64,000 nt of DNA from Oscillospiraceae bacterium. Its GTDB lineage: Bacteria; Bacillota; Clostridia; Oscillospirales; Ruminococcaceae. A model generated the notes under the pieces. It made no database searches. It was not told the DNA's origin and saw only the letters and a program-made list of their open reading frames with translations. Positions 12,463 to 21,620 of the stretch are shown piece after piece (the stretch's first letter is position 1; every line of letters begins with the position of its first letter). The position numbers and the translations under genes are program-made. The stretch is taken from contig JAQXIW010000024.1 of assembly GCA_029007985.1 (NCBI GenBank), positions 1 through 64,000 of the forward strand. Reading direction: 5' to 3'.

Positions 12463-13338
12463 TCAATAATCGCCGGTGTCAAAGGACAGTTTTCTTTGCA
12501 GAGTCTGATAGAAGTCGAGATTTTTTACCCTGATGAGCATAAGCGGCGTCCTGTCGCGGTAAATATCAATGGCGTCGCCGTCTCTCAGCGGTATTTTTTC
12601 AAGGCTGTCCAAGGTCAGAACAGGCATTTCACTCTCGTTGTTGCCCTCCGTCGACGGATAGTGTACCTGAAAAGACACCACCGAATCCGCCGAAGTGACC
12701 ATTGACGGTATTGAATAAAGGCTTTGGGCGATGGCGGTGATGGCCATATTTTCGGATTCCGGCAGCATCACCGGGCCGCCCGCCGACCAGTTGTAAGCCG
12801 TCGAGCCGGTCGGGGTGGACACTATAATACCGTCGGCGTGTATCGTCTGAATGAATTTTCTGTCGATGAACAAATCTATTTTCAACGCCCTGAGCAGCCG
12901 CGCCCTGTAAGCGACGACCTCGTTAAAAGCCACAAAGCTGCTCATTTTCTCGCCCGAGCGTATTCTGCCGGCGATGACAACTCGGTTTTCCGTCTCGTAG
13001 TCGCCCGCCAGCAGTCTGTCCACATAGCCGAACGCTTCGTCGTGATCGCAGTCGGTCAAATAGCCCAGATGTCCGTAGTTCACCGCCCAGATAGGTATTT
13101 CCAAACCGTGCAGAACGCGGGCGTATCTCAAAACCGTGCCATCGCCGCCCAGGACTACGGCAATGTCGGAATCCGTGTATTCTTTTTCAGTTTTGAGGGA
13201 ATAATCTTTTTCAAAAATCTCTTTGAATTCCGGCAAAACCGCTACTTTTTGCTTTTTTTCCGTCAGCAGCTCTGCCAGGCGGGCGCCGAAGTCCAGAGAC
13301 TCCTTTCTTGTCCCGTTAGGAATTATCAGTAATTTCAT
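12463..13338 (-). CDS. nadK: NAD kinase
   Basis: 291 aa, normal length. It phosphorylates NAD+ to NADP+ in the cytoplasm. The catalytic loop VVLGGDGTVLRYAR is near residue 65 (GGDG with the active Asp). The NAD-binding STPTGSTAYNWSAGGPV is near residue 180. Its start lies 23 bases inside the end of the upstream NAD(P)HX dehydratase gene, so the two are translationally coupled. NADP synthesis and repair thus sit directly beside the nfnAB unit. Confidence 0.96.
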   Translation of the reverse strand: MKLLIIPNGTRKESLDFGARLAELLTEKKQKVAVLPEFKEIFEKDYSLKTEKEYTDSDIAVVLGGDGTVLRYARVLHGLEIPIWAVNYGHLGYLTDCDHDEAFGYVDRLLAGDYETENRVVIAGRIRSGEKMSSFVAFNEVVAYRARLLRALKIDLFIDRKFIQTIHADGIIVSTPTGSTAYNWSAGGPVMLPESENMAITAIAQSLYSIPSMVTSADSVVSFQVHYPSTEGNNESEMPVLTLDSLEKIPLRDGDAIDIYRDRTPLMLIRVKNLDFYQTLQRKLSFDTGDY

Positions 13339-14272
13339 TTTGTTTCTCTTTCAGTTTTTTGAACACAATGTGCAGATTGTCGATTAAATCCGACGGCTGC
13401 ATGCTGTGTTCGCCCAGCTTTTCCTTTGTCTCGTATGCCGCCCGGCCGTGAATGTATGCGCCGAGACAGGCGGCGTCGAATATGTCGAGTCCCTGTGCCG
13501 CCAGCGAGCCGATAATGCCCGACAGACAGTCGCCGCTGCCGCCCTTTGACAGACCGGAATTCCGACAGGCTATTACGGCGGTGTTTTTTCCCGGCGCGGC
13601 AATTACGGTAAACGCGCCTTTCAGTAAAGCCGCGCAGCCGAATTTTTGAGTCAAAGTATTTGCGGCGGCGATTCTGTCCGCCTGAATTTCGTCGACCGTC
13701 ACGCCGAGGAGTCTCGCCGCTTCCGCCGGGTGAGGCGTTATGACGGTGTTTTTCAGCTTTTGCCGGCCTTGAACCGAAATAATGTTGAGAGCGTCGGCGT
13801 CCAACACCTTCGGACAGCCGGCTTTCTTTACGGCGTTTACAATTTCGGCGGCTTTTACGCTTTTCCCCAGACCGCAGCCGCAGACAATAGCCTTTGCCGT
13901 TTCCGTTTTCCGCGCCAAATCGCCGTCAAAGACCGTCACGGCCTCCGGTGCGGCTATCACAAATATCCGCCGGCTCTCCCTGTCGGCGTATTGGTACACC
14001 AGACCGACGCCGCTTTTGAGAGCCGCCCTCGCACACAGTACAGCCGCCCCGTACATACCCGGCGAGCCGGTGCACATCAGCACATTGCCGTATGTGCCCT
14101 TGTGGGAATTGTCCTCTCTTTTCGGCAGCCGTTTTGCCGCGTCGCTCTCTTTGTAAATAAATGCCGACCGGGTTGCGTCTTTCCGTCCCGGATTGTTATC
14201 CGGCGGCAATCCCCGTTTAAGTTCTCTGTCAAGCGCGCGTTTTCCGAGCTTTGAGTTATAAATTTTTTCCAT
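13316..14272 (-). CDS. nnrD: ADP-dependent NAD(P)H-hydrate dehydratase
   Basis: 318 aa from the ATG at 14272, within the upstream gene's last codons; a TTG two codons earlier is an alternative. It dehydrates damaged NADHX/NADPHX back to NAD(P)H using ADP. The ribokinase-like fold shows KGTYGNVLMCTGSPGMYGAA (about 60), TPHPAEAARLL (about 178) and SGLSKGGSGDCLSGIIGSLA (about 243). Only the dehydratase domain is present; the N-terminal epimerase (NnrE) half of YjeF fusions is missing and replaced by about 50 charged residues. It overlaps nadK downstream. Confidence 0.92.
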   Translation of the reverse strand: MEKIYNSKLGKRALDRELKRGLPPDNNPGRKDATRSAFIYKESDAAKRLPKREDNSHKGTYGNVLMCTGSPGMYGAAVLCARAALKSGVGLVYQYADRESRRIFVIAAPEAVTVFDGDLARKTETAKAIVCGCGLGKSVKAAEIVNAVKKAGCPKVLDADALNIISVQGRQKLKNTVITPHPAEAARLLGVTVDEIQADRIAAANTLTQKFGCAALLKGAFTVIAAPGKNTAVIACRNSGLSKGGSGDCLSGIIGSLAAQGLDIFDAACLGAYIHGRAAYETKEKLGEHSMQPSDLIDNLHIVFKKLKEKQNEITDNS

Positions 14273-15056
14273 AGTCAATATTCAATATGAGTTTTTCCGG
14301 GTGGGCTGTGACTATTCTCACCGAGCAGACCGCAAATCTGTCCGCATAGTCCAGCATTATGCCCTGTTTGTAGTATTGTGCGTATTCGTAATCGCTTATT
14401 ACCCGGCTGTATTTCGGGTAGAGGCTCACATACAGCTCGCTGTACTCCTTGTATTCGTATTCGTCCTTGCCGTAAAAGTAGGCGTCGGCATAGCAGTCAT
14501 CGCCCTTGTAGGAAATGTAGATATCCACCCTGTCGCCGAGCGTTTCGTCTGTCTCGACCGTCACTTTATCCGCATCGGCAAAGCCGCCGCCGATAAAGTT
14601 GAAATAGGCGTTGATTTCGATTTTGTCCTCGCTGTCAAAGGGCAGATTTGACGACCGTTTAATGTGTTTTGTCATGCCGGTCTCCACCGACGGCAGATAG
14701 TAAAGATATCGGCAGTTTGTCTCCCGATAGGACTGCAAAACGCCCGACAGCACGGCAAAAGCCAAACATACCGCGACGCAGCCTGCCGTTCTTAGATAGG
14801 TGAATTTTTCCGGCGCCTTATTGCCCATAACGCATCTGACAAAAAACAGGCCGCAGAAAAAACAGAACAGAATCATAAACAGACTGAAAAACACACGCGC
14901 GGACAGCAGTATGCCGTTTTGCGCAAACCGCAGAATTTTGCCGCCCTCGTTGAACAGCCCCGTGACCGCCGCCCCGAACATACAAAACGCCGCAAAGCCG
15001 CAAATTAAATTTATTATCAGTTTAATGAATTTCCGGAAAAAGCCGTCACTCTTCAC
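14256..15056 (-). CDS. Hypothetical membrane protein with extracytoplasmic domain
   Basis: 266 aa from a GTG start at 15056, supported by GAGGTG 7 bases upstream. Three predicted membrane helices occupy residues about 12-33, 48-73 and 84-104; the remaining 150 residues are hydrophilic and rich in Tyr and Asp, probably outside the cell. No family was recognised. It overlaps nnrD by 17 bases and is the first gene of the three-gene unit ending in nadK, but nothing in its sequence suggests a role in NADP metabolism. Confidence 0.65.
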   Translation of the reverse strand: MKSDGFFRKFIKLIINLICGFAAFCMFGAAVTGLFNEGGKILRFAQNGILLSARVFFSLFMILFCFFCGLFFVRCVMGNKAPEKFTYLRTAGCVAVCLAFAVLSGVLQSYRETNCRYLYYLPSVETGMTKHIKRSSNLPFDSEDKIEINAYFNFIGGGFADADKVTVETDETLGDRVDIYISYKGDDCYADAYFYGKDEYEYKEYSELYVSLYPKYSRVISDYEYAQYYKQGIMLDYADRFAVCSVRIVTAHPEKLILNIDYGKNL

Positions 15057-15194
15057 GCCCGCACCTCAAAAAGTTTTATTACTATTAGAATATCACAACA
15101 AAACCTTGTTTTCAACGGGATTGATATGCATACATATACAAATATTCCCTGTTTTTTATGCACTTGTACCATATAAAAAAATTAAATTTTGTTT

Positions 15195-15200
15195 TATAAT
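15195..15200 (+). promoter_or_regulatory. -10 element before the nucleoside hydrolases
   Basis: Perfect TATAAT 31 bases before the start codon in an AT-rich region. No good -35 hexamer stands at 16-18 bases, so this is a partial promoter call. Confidence 0.4.
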
Positions 15201-15230
15201 AGAATTATGTTATAAAAAGGAGATCGTATT

Positions 15231-16202
15231 ATGTCGAAAAGACCATTGATAATTGATTGTGACCCGGGTACAGACGACGCACAATGCATAATGATGCTGG
15301 CGGCAAGCGGACTGTTTGACATTAAAGGCATAACCGCCACCCATGGCAATGTGCCTCTGTCGATGACATCCGTAAACGCGCTGTATTTAGCTCATCTTTT
15401 GGGCATTGACTGCCCGGTTTACAAAGGGGCGGAGCAAGCTCTGATTATGCGTCTGCCGAGAGCCGAAAACGTCCACGGCGCCGGCGGTCTGGGCGGATAT
15501 GAATTTTCCGCCGAAGGGCTGGAATTTGCAAGCGGCAAAGCCCGGGATTTTCTGTATGAAACCGCCGTTGAATGTAAAGGCGAATTGGAAATATGCGCAA
15601 TAGGCCCTCTGACAAACCTGGCGATAACCGTGATGAAGCACCCGGATTTTCCGTCGCTGGTCAAAAAATTAGTCATAATGGGCGGCGCCCGCGCCGAGGG
15701 CAACATGACGCCTTTGGCAGAGTTCAACGTATACCAGGACCCTCACGCCTGTGAAATAGTTTTGCAGGCCGGCTTTAAGGATTTTGTCGTAGTGGACTAT
15801 CAGGCGTGCAAGACGGCATATTTAGACAAGGCGGAGCAGGAAAAAATCCGCAATATGTCGGATAAAAACACATTTGCCCCGCTGTTGAAAGCATATATGA
15901 TACACCGAGACAATTCTATTAAAGAGGCCGTCGGTACGGTGTATGAAGAAAAATTTGCCCGAATGGCAGAAAAAATGGTGTTCTGTGACGCGGCGGCATC
16001 GGCGGTCTTGATAGACGAGAGCGTCGCAACCTATCAGCCTGTCTACATGATGTGTGAAACCCAGGGCGAAAAAACCATGGGCTGTACCGTCATAGACAAA
16101 TACGGCCTGTCGGGCATGACCAACGTAAAACTCTGCGTCGGGCTTGACAGGGACAAATACGCAAAAATGTACTTTGACTGCCTTGAAAAATATGAGGTGT
16201 GA
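15231..16202 (+). CDS. Nucleoside hydrolase (first of tandem pair)
   Basis: 323 aa with an AAGGAG site at 15217-15222, 8 bases upstream of the ATG. It cleaves the N-glycosidic bond of (deoxy)nucleosides to base plus ribose. The N-terminal Ca2+-binding cluster DCDPGTDD (residues 9-16) and the family VIMGGARAEGNMTPLAEFNV region (about 147) are present, as is AEFNVYQDPHA. Base preference cannot be told from sequence. It is one base away from a second, clearly different paralogue. Confidence 0.92.
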   Translation: MSKRPLIIDCDPGTDDAQCIMMLAASGLFDIKGITATHGNVPLSMTSVNALYLAHLLGIDCPVYKGAEQALIMRLPRAENVHGAGGLGGYEFSAEGLEFASGKARDFLYETAVECKGELEICAIGPLTNLAITVMKHPDFPSLVKKLVIMGGARAEGNMTPLAEFNVYQDPHACEIVLQAGFKDFVVVDYQACKTAYLDKAEQEKIRNMSDKNTFAPLLKAYMIHRDNSIKEAVGTVYEEKFARMAEKMVFCDAAASAVLIDESVATYQPVYMMCETQGEKTMGCTVIDKYGLSGMTNVKLCVGLDRDKYAKMYFDCLEKYEV

Positions 16203-16203
16203 T

Positions 16204-17175
16204 ATGAGCAAGAAATATTTGATAATGGATGTTGACACCGGCTGTGACGACAGCATGGCTTTAATGCTTGCCGCCGCACAGGAAAATTTTGAAATACTTG
16301 CGCTGACCTGCACCTTCGGCAACAATGAGGTGGAAAAGACAACCTACAACACATTGAAGGTCGCGCAGGCGCTGGGCATTGACGCCCCGGTTGCGAGCGG
16401 CGCAAAAAGACCACTGATAGATCCGCCTATGGATTTTTCAGGCGGTTTGGGTATAGCGATTCACGGCGCGGACGGTCTGGGCAATGTGGGCGACACACTG
16501 AAAGAGCCTGTAAAAGAAAAAAGCCGGCTTGTCGCGGCGGATTTAATGGCAAAGGCGATTAAAGAAGCGCCGGAAAAAGTGACGATAATCGCCACCGGCC
16601 CTCTGACAAATGTCGCGACTTTTTTGGTGAGTTACCCTGAATTGCAGGACAAAATTGAGCAGATAGCCATAATGGGCGGCGCGGCTTACAGCGGCAACAT
16701 GCGTTTTTACGCCGAGGCGAATGTGGGGCACGACCCGGAGGCCGCGCAGATAGTGTTTATGAGCGGCGTTAAAAAGGCAGTTTTCGGCCTGGACGCCACC
16801 ATGGGTGTTTTCATCACCGACGAAGAGCGAGAGGAAATGGCGAAAGCCGGCGGCGAAACCGGCACATTCTTAAAAAACTGTCTTGAGCCTTACGCGGCGA
16901 CTTACAGACGGCTGGCAAATTACCCGGGCGCAGTTTTACACGATTCTCTGCCTGTCGCCTGGCTGATTGACGAGAGCGTTGCGGATATGCATGACGCATA
17001 TATCGAGATTGACTTAAACGGCATACAGACCAGAGGTTGTACGGTAGCCGACTTTATCGGTATAACCGGCAAGCCTGTGAACGCAAAAATGGCGATGTCC
17101 GCCGACAGAAAGAAAGTAATCGACATGCACATAGAAGCGGTCAAAAAATTTGCGGACAGAAAAGTTCTCAAATAA
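16204..17175 (+). CDS. Nucleoside hydrolase (second of tandem pair)
   Basis: 323 aa from the ATG at 16204, directly after the TGA of the previous gene, so translation is probably coupled. The metal site reads DVDTGCDD, then IAIMGGAAYSGNMRFYAEAN carries the active-site region. It is the same length as its neighbour but well diverged, so the pair probably splits purine and pyrimidine (or ribo- and deoxyribo-) substrates; that is inference. No transporter is encoded alongside. Confidence 0.92.
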   Translation: MSKKYLIMDVDTGCDDSMALMLAAAQENFEILALTCTFGNNEVEKTTYNTLKVAQALGIDAPVASGAKRPLIDPPMDFSGGLGIAIHGADGLGNVGDTLKEPVKEKSRLVAADLMAKAIKEAPEKVTIIATGPLTNVATFLVSYPELQDKIEQIAIMGGAAYSGNMRFYAEANVGHDPEAAQIVFMSGVKKAVFGLDATMGVFITDEEREEMAKAGGETGTFLKNCLEPYAATYRRLANYPGAVLHDSLPVAWLIDESVADMHDAYIEIDLNGIQTRGCTVADFIGITGKPVNAKMAMSADRKKVIDMHIEAVKKFADRKVLK

Positions 17176-17189
17176 ACTACAATTAAAAT

Positions 17190-17237
17190 GACACGGTGAG
17201 AGCCTGATATTAAAAGCTCAAATCCGTGTCTTTTTTT
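17190..17237 (+). terminator. Terminator after the nucleoside hydrolases
   Basis: GACACGGTGAG...CTCA..CCGTGTC stem followed by seven T, 15 bases past the stop codon. Confidence 0.85.
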
Positions 17238-17414
17238 GTTTTGTATTTCTGTCGGTTTTTGCGGCGTTTATTATTGCCGTTTTCCTGTTTTTGTGCGGTT
17301 TTTGGCTTTGGCGCTTTCAAAGCCGTTTGCTGTGCGGTATTTTCCCTATTACTCGGGTTTTCCGTATGCCGTCGATAACAGTTCGGCGTTTGTTTTTTGC
17401 CGCAAGCCCCGAGC

Positions 17415-18080
17415 CTACCGTTCGCCTTTTGCCGCCGTCCGATTTTTTTCGGCTCTTTTCTTTTCCGTCTCGATTTTTGAGAAAATACAGCCGCAGTAAT
17501 CCTGTCTGTACAGGCCGTATTCGGCGGACAGCTCTATGCTGCGCTTGTAGCCGTTTTTCTTTTTGAAATCACAGTACAAAAATTCCGCGCCGTATTTTTT
17601 GCCCTCCTTTTCGCCTATTAAATTTATCCATTCGGTGTTTTTGTGTGGCGACAGGCTCAGAGTGGTAGTGAAAAAGCGGTAGCCCTTTTCGGCCGCCGTC
17701 TGCGCCGTCTTTTCTATTCTCTGCCGATAGCATTTATAGCATCTTGCGCCCTTTTCCGGCTCGGTCTCCAAACCTTTTGCGATGTCAAAAAAATCCGACG
17801 GATTGTATTCGCCCTCGATTATACTGATAGGATATTTTGTCTTAAAACTTTCAACAAAATTATACAGTTCGGATAATCTTTTTTGATATTCCGCCCGGTC
17901 TGTGATGTTCGGATTGAAAAACAGTATGTCTATACGAAAAAAGTCGCCTATTCTCTCCAATACGGCGGATGAGCAGGGCGCACAGCAGGCATGCAAAAGT
18001 AAAGGCTCGCCCTCGGCTATGCTGTGCATTTGCCGATACATCATTGCGTCGTAATTCTGTTTTGTCCGATTAGCCTTCAT
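17415..18080 (-). CDS. queH: Epoxyqueuosine reductase QueH
   Basis: 221 aa. It performs the last step of queuosine tRNA modification, reducing epoxyqueuosine to queuosine. Family signature LLLHACCAPCSSAV is near residue 28. The later Cys pairs (GARCYKCYRQR near 127 and DYCGCIF near 200) complete the set for the [4Fe-4S] and nearby metal. QueH is the oxygen-sensitive, cobalamin-free alternative to QueG. Its start overlaps the small membrane protein gene by 11 bases. Confidence 0.93.
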   Translation of the reverse strand: MKANRTKQNYDAMMYRQMHSIAEGEPLLLHACCAPCSSAVLERIGDFFRIDILFFNPNITDRAEYQKRLSELYNFVESFKTKYPISIIEGEYNPSDFFDIAKGLETEPEKGARCYKCYRQRIEKTAQTAAEKGYRFFTTTLSLSPHKNTEWINLIGEKEGKKYGAEFLYCDFKKKNGYKRSIELSAEYGLYRQDYCGCIFSKIETEKKRAEKNRTAAKGER

Positions 18081-18336
18081 CGTCTTCCTTTTTCTTTATC
18101 TTCATTCTGGAATCCATCTCTTCGTAGACCTTGTCGCTTTCCGAGGTGTCCACGCCCAGCTTTTTAGCCATAAACATCTTCATCGGCAAAAACATAATGA
18201 TAAAGAATATCACCTGCAAAACATCGCTGTCTATCGGCAAAATGACATTGAATGTGAAAACCGTCATCGCCAGGGCAAATATTATGGCGACAATGCTGGC
18301 GGCAAGGGATTTGTTGCCTTTTAGTTTAATATGCAT
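18070..18336 (-). CDS. Small two-helix membrane protein
   Basis: 88 aa from the ATG at 18336, chosen for the AAGGAGA site 5 bases upstream. Two hydrophobic helices (about residues 10-30 and 36-55) and a charged tail ending KIKKKEDDEG. No family recognised. It is the first gene of a two-gene unit with queH, overlapping it by 11 bases. Confidence 0.65.
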   Translation of the reverse strand: MHIKLKGNKSLAASIVAIIFALAMTVFTFNVILPIDSDVLQVIFFIIMFLPMKMFMAKKLGVDTSESDKVYEEMDSRMKIKKKEDDEG

Positions 18337-18399
18337 ATAAGTCTCCTTTATTCCTCTCAATATTAGGATTATAGCACAACTGCGAAAAAAAACAAATAA

Positions 18400-18436
18400 A
18401 AAACAGTCGGCGCGAATAAAATCGAACCGACCGTGT
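18400..18436 (-). terminator. Terminator of the MFS gene
   Basis: On the minus strand ACGGTCGG pairs with CCGACTGT around a 20-base loop (one G-U), followed by TTTTTTATT. It lies about 27 bases past the transporter stop codon. The loop is long, so moderate confidence. Confidence 0.5.
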
Positions 18437-18462
18437 CTGACAGCGCAATTTTGCGCCGTATC

Positions 18463-19668
18463 TTAATCAATACCCCGTTTTTTGAGCATTCTGTAATTGG
18501 CGTAGGAAACCGCCGCGCCCAAGAGCAGAGCGACGCCGAAAGTGATAAAGGCGTAGTCCGGGTTTATGTCAAACATAAGACCGGCAAATGTCGGGCCTGT
18601 CATCATACCCAAGCTTCTGGCGGCGTTGAGCAGACCGGAGACGGCTCCCTTTGAGGAGTTGTCGTCGTTTTTGAGCATAACCGCCTGTTGCAGCGGGAAA
18701 TACATGGCGTAGAACGCATAGTAAGTCAGCGCAAAGAACAGAACTGACGACTGATTTGTCGACATAACCATGGCGAAAATGCCCAGAGCGGTGAGTGTGA
18801 TTGTGGCGACAAGGGATTTTGAAATGTTTGTCTTTTTTACAATCCACATATTTATCGTCATATTAACCGCCAGAGTGATTACGCCTACGACGGCTTTGAA
18901 CATGCCCGACGAGGACGGTGCAAAGTTGAATTTAGCCCTGAGATAGTAGTTGAAATTCTGGTCAAAGCCCGTTGAGGCAAACTGTGTGAGGAATGCGCCG
19001 ATGAGGAATACCAAAATCGTGGCGTTGAGAATTTTTGAGGCGGAGATAATCTGGGCAAACGGGTTTACATCCCTTGCGGTAAGCTTTTCCGTGCTCTTTT
19101 CAAAATTCGGGTGCTCTTTAACCAGCAAGAGCATACCGGCAGCCACCGCAATGAGAGTGGCGAACTGCAGATAGAAAGAATAGTACAGCGAAATATCGCC
19201 CACAAGACCGCCCACAAGGAAACCGAACGCGCCGCCGATGGACATGAGTGAAGCGTACGCTACCAGAAGTCTGTTTCTGTCTTCGATAGGGGCGTCCATG
19301 CTTGTGAGGTACGCCATACTGTTTACCGAGACGGAGGCTATAGACATACCGCCTATAAATCTGCCCAGCACGACAAGGTGCCAGCTTTTAGCCATCGAGA
19401 AAATCAGAGCGGACACGCCGTAGCCCACAAAACCGAATGAGGCGGCTTTTGCGTAGCCGATTTTGTCGCCGATTTTACCCCAGAGAGCCGATGTGACAAA
19501 TTGACCCAGAGCCATGGCGGCAAAGGCAAAGCCGAACATCGAGCTGGAACAGTTTATCATCTGCAAAAACGCAGGTGTTACCGGGTGTACGAAATTCGAC
19601 GCCATAGTGTATATAAAGTACAGCACAAAAAATGCCGTAAGATGATGCTTTTTGAACAGTGAAAGCAT
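18463..19668 (-). CDS. Major facilitator superfamily transporter
   Basis: 401 aa with about 12 membrane helices. The MFS loop 2-3 signature appears as ALWGKIGDKIGYAKAASFGF (about residues 61-80), followed by RFIGGMSIASVSVNSMAYL in helix 4. The overall layout is that of the drug/proton antiporter (DHA1) type. No substrate can be deduced; the gene stands alone with no regulator or pathway genes nearby. Confidence 0.88.
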   Translation of the reverse strand: MLSLFKKHHLTAFFVLYFIYTMASNFVHPVTPAFLQMINCSSSMFGFAFAAMALGQFVTSALWGKIGDKIGYAKAASFGFVGYGVSALIFSMAKSWHLVVLGRFIGGMSIASVSVNSMAYLTSMDAPIEDRNRLLVAYASLMSIGGAFGFLVGGLVGDISLYYSFYLQFATLIAVAAGMLLLVKEHPNFEKSTEKLTARDVNPFAQIISASKILNATILVFLIGAFLTQFASTGFDQNFNYYLRAKFNFAPSSSGMFKAVVGVITLAVNMTINMWIVKKTNISKSLVATITLTALGIFAMVMSTNQSSVLFFALTYYAFYAMYFPLQQAVMLKNDDNSSKGAVSGLLNAARSLGMMTGPTFAGLMFDINPDYAFITFGVALLLGAAVSYANYRMLKKRGID

Positions 19669-20009
19669 AATTATGACCTCTCTCCCATAATATTTAACTC
19701 AGTTATTATAATTACAATCTGCCGATTTTTCAATATTAAAGTGAAATTTCAATAATTCATATAAATATGGCTTTTGCCGGCGGCCGTTTTTTGTCTTTTT
19801 TGTCATAATAAACTTTATGTGTCAATACACTCAAAATAAATAAATAAATAACGAAATTTTTTGATAAAAATAACGATTTTTTGACTAAACGGTATTTATC
19901 ACTTGAAAATTTTTACAAATATATTATAGTTATATTAGGTCTGTGTCTCTGTTACCGACCTGACAGGCAAAACCGAAAGTATATATAAACAATCTTCGAG
20001 GAGTAAAAA
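19669..20009. promoter_or_regulatory. Divergent promoter region, MFS and prs
   Basis: 341 bases, strongly AT-rich. On the plus strand TTGAAA (19903-19908) and TATAGT (19925-19930) are 16 bases apart and would give prs a roughly 70-base leader containing AGGTC...GACCT. The left end should hold the transporter promoter. No gene seen. Confidence 0.4.
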
Positions 20010-20960
20010 ATGAATATTCACGGCAACGGCATCAAATTGATTGCAGCTAACTCAAACCCGGCTCTGGCAAAGAAAATCGCCGACGAATTGGGCGTGCCTC
20101 TGGCAAAGTGTGAAGTAAAGAAATTTTCCGACGGCGAAATATCCGTGACCATAGGCGAATCCGTGCGCGGATGCGATGTTTTCGTAATTCAGAGCACATG
20201 TACGCCGGTCAACGACAACCTTATGGAACTTCTCATAGTTATAGACGCTCTCAAAAGGGCGTCGGCAGGCAGAATAACAGCGGTTATACCGTATTTCGGC
20301 TATGCCCGCCAGGACAGAAAGAGCAAGCGGAGAGATCCTATCTCGGCAAAGCTCGTTGCCAATGTAATTGAATCTGCCGGCGCGGACTCCGTTTTGGTAA
20401 TGGACCTCCACGCACAGCAGGAACAGGGATTTTTTGACATCCCGGTAAATCACCTCGAGGGTATGGAAATTCTGGCAAAGCATTTCCAGGACGAAAATAT
20501 TGAGGATGTAACCGTCGTCAGCCCGGATTTCGGCTCGGTCACAAGAGCGAGAAAATTCGCCGGCTATCTGGACGCCCCTATCGCAATCATCGACAAGCGC
20601 CGCCCGAAGCCTAATGTTTCGGAAATTATGCACATCATCGGTGAAATAGAGGGCAGAAACATTCTCATCATCGACGACATCATCGACACGGCGGGCACTC
20701 TGTGCAACGCCGCCAACGCCCTGATGGAAAGGGGCGCAAAGAGCGTGCGCGCCTGTGCCACCCACGGTATTCTCTCCGGCCCGGCTGTCGAAAGACTGAG
20801 AGATTCCGCGCTGCAGGAGCTGGTTCTCCTGGACACAATCCCTCTGCCGGAGGAAAAGAAAATCGACATCATCACAACGGAAACCGTAGCCCCTGTTTTC
20901 GCAAAGGCGATAAGAAACATCTACGAATACAAGAGCGTTTCCGAAATTTTTACAAAATAA
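20010..20960 (+). CDS. prs: Ribose-phosphate pyrophosphokinase (PRPP synthetase)
   Basis: 316 aa, usual length. It makes PRPP from ribose-5-phosphate and ATP for purine, pyrimidine, NAD and His/Trp synthesis. It shows the ATP loop region (GRITAVIPYFGYARQDRK), the signature DLHAQQEQGFFDIPVNHL and the PRPP-binding loop LIIDDIIDTAGTLCNAA (about 218). Ribosome site GAGGAG precedes the ATG. It leads the prs-pth-mfd unit. Confidence 0.97.
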   Translation: MNIHGNGIKLIAANSNPALAKKIADELGVPLAKCEVKKFSDGEISVTIGESVRGCDVFVIQSTCTPVNDNLMELLIVIDALKRASAGRITAVIPYFGYARQDRKSKRRDPISAKLVANVIESAGADSVLVMDLHAQQEQGFFDIPVNHLEGMEILAKHFQDENIEDVTVVSPDFGSVTRARKFAGYLDAPIAIIDKRRPKPNVSEIMHIIGEIEGRNILIIDDIIDTAGTLCNAANALMERGAKSVRACATHGILSGPAVERLRDSALQELVLLDTIPLPEEKKIDIITTETVAPVFAKAIRNIYEYKSVSEIFTK

Positions 20961-20969
20961 GGACAATCA

Positions 20970-21554
20970 ATGCTGTTTAGAAAAGACACCGGCGCTGATT
21001 TCCTCGTTGTAGGTTTGGGCAACCCCGAATCCCGTTATGACAACACCAGGCACAATGTGGGCTTTGCCGCCGCGGATTACATCCGGTCAAAGACAGGCAC
21101 AAAGCTTGACAAAGCCAAGTTCCGCGCGCTGTACGGCGTGTGGAAATACAACGGCAACCGCGTGTTTTTAATGAAGCCGCAGACATATATGAATCTGTCC
21201 GGCGACGCCGTTTGGCTGTGCGCCCAATATTACAAAATACCGCCGGAGAACATCATCGTCATCAGCGACGACGTGTCTTTGCCGGTCGGCAAAATGCGAA
21301 TAAGGCGCAAGGGCAGCCGGGGCGGTCACAACGGGCTGAAAAGCATTATCGGCCACATCGGCGACAATTTCCCCCGCATTAAGATAGGCGTGGGCGAAAA
21401 GCCGAGCCCGGATTACGATTTGGCAGACTGGGTTTTGGGCAAATTCACCGACCGGGAGACCAAAGTTCTCAAAGAGGAATACGAGAGCGTATTTTCCGCT
21501 GTCAAGCTCATTATTGACGGACAGACGGACAAAGCAATGAATTTATATAACTGA
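20970..21554 (+). CDS. pth: Peptidyl-tRNA hydrolase
   Basis: 194 aa. It releases tRNA from stalled peptidyl-tRNA. It has the family signatures NPESRYDNTRHNVGF (catalytic His), LMKPQTYMNLSG and GSRGGHNGLKSII, with the supporting Asp in ISDDVSLPVGKMRIR. It starts 9 bases after prs, the classical Firmicute order prs-pth-mfd. Confidence 0.96.
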   Translation: MLFRKDTGADFLVVGLGNPESRYDNTRHNVGFAAADYIRSKTGTKLDKAKFRALYGVWKYNGNRVFLMKPQTYMNLSGDAVWLCAQYYKIPPENIIVISDDVSLPVGKMRIRRKGSRGGHNGLKSIIGHIGDNFPRIKIGVGEKPSPDYDLADWVLGKFTDRETKVLKEEYESVFSAVKLIIDGQTDKAMNLYN

Positions 21555-21559
21555 AAACA

Positions 21560-21593
21560 GCCGTGGGATACCCCTGTGTGAGTATCTCACGGC
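21560..21593. repeat. Intergenic 12-bp inverted repeat between pth and mfd
   Basis: GCCGTGGGATAC and GTATCTCACGGC, one mismatch (G-U in RNA), 10-base loop, no T tract. It would form a stable mRNA hairpin between two co-directional genes. Role unknown. Confidence 0.6.
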
Positions 21594-21620
21594 ATGACTT
21601 GTTAAGTAAGGTGGGTTAAA

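Noticed and set aside
20052..20966. 304-codon open frame opposite prs
   Set aside because: A shadow of the strongly recognised prs gene, Cys- and Val-rich, with no domain.
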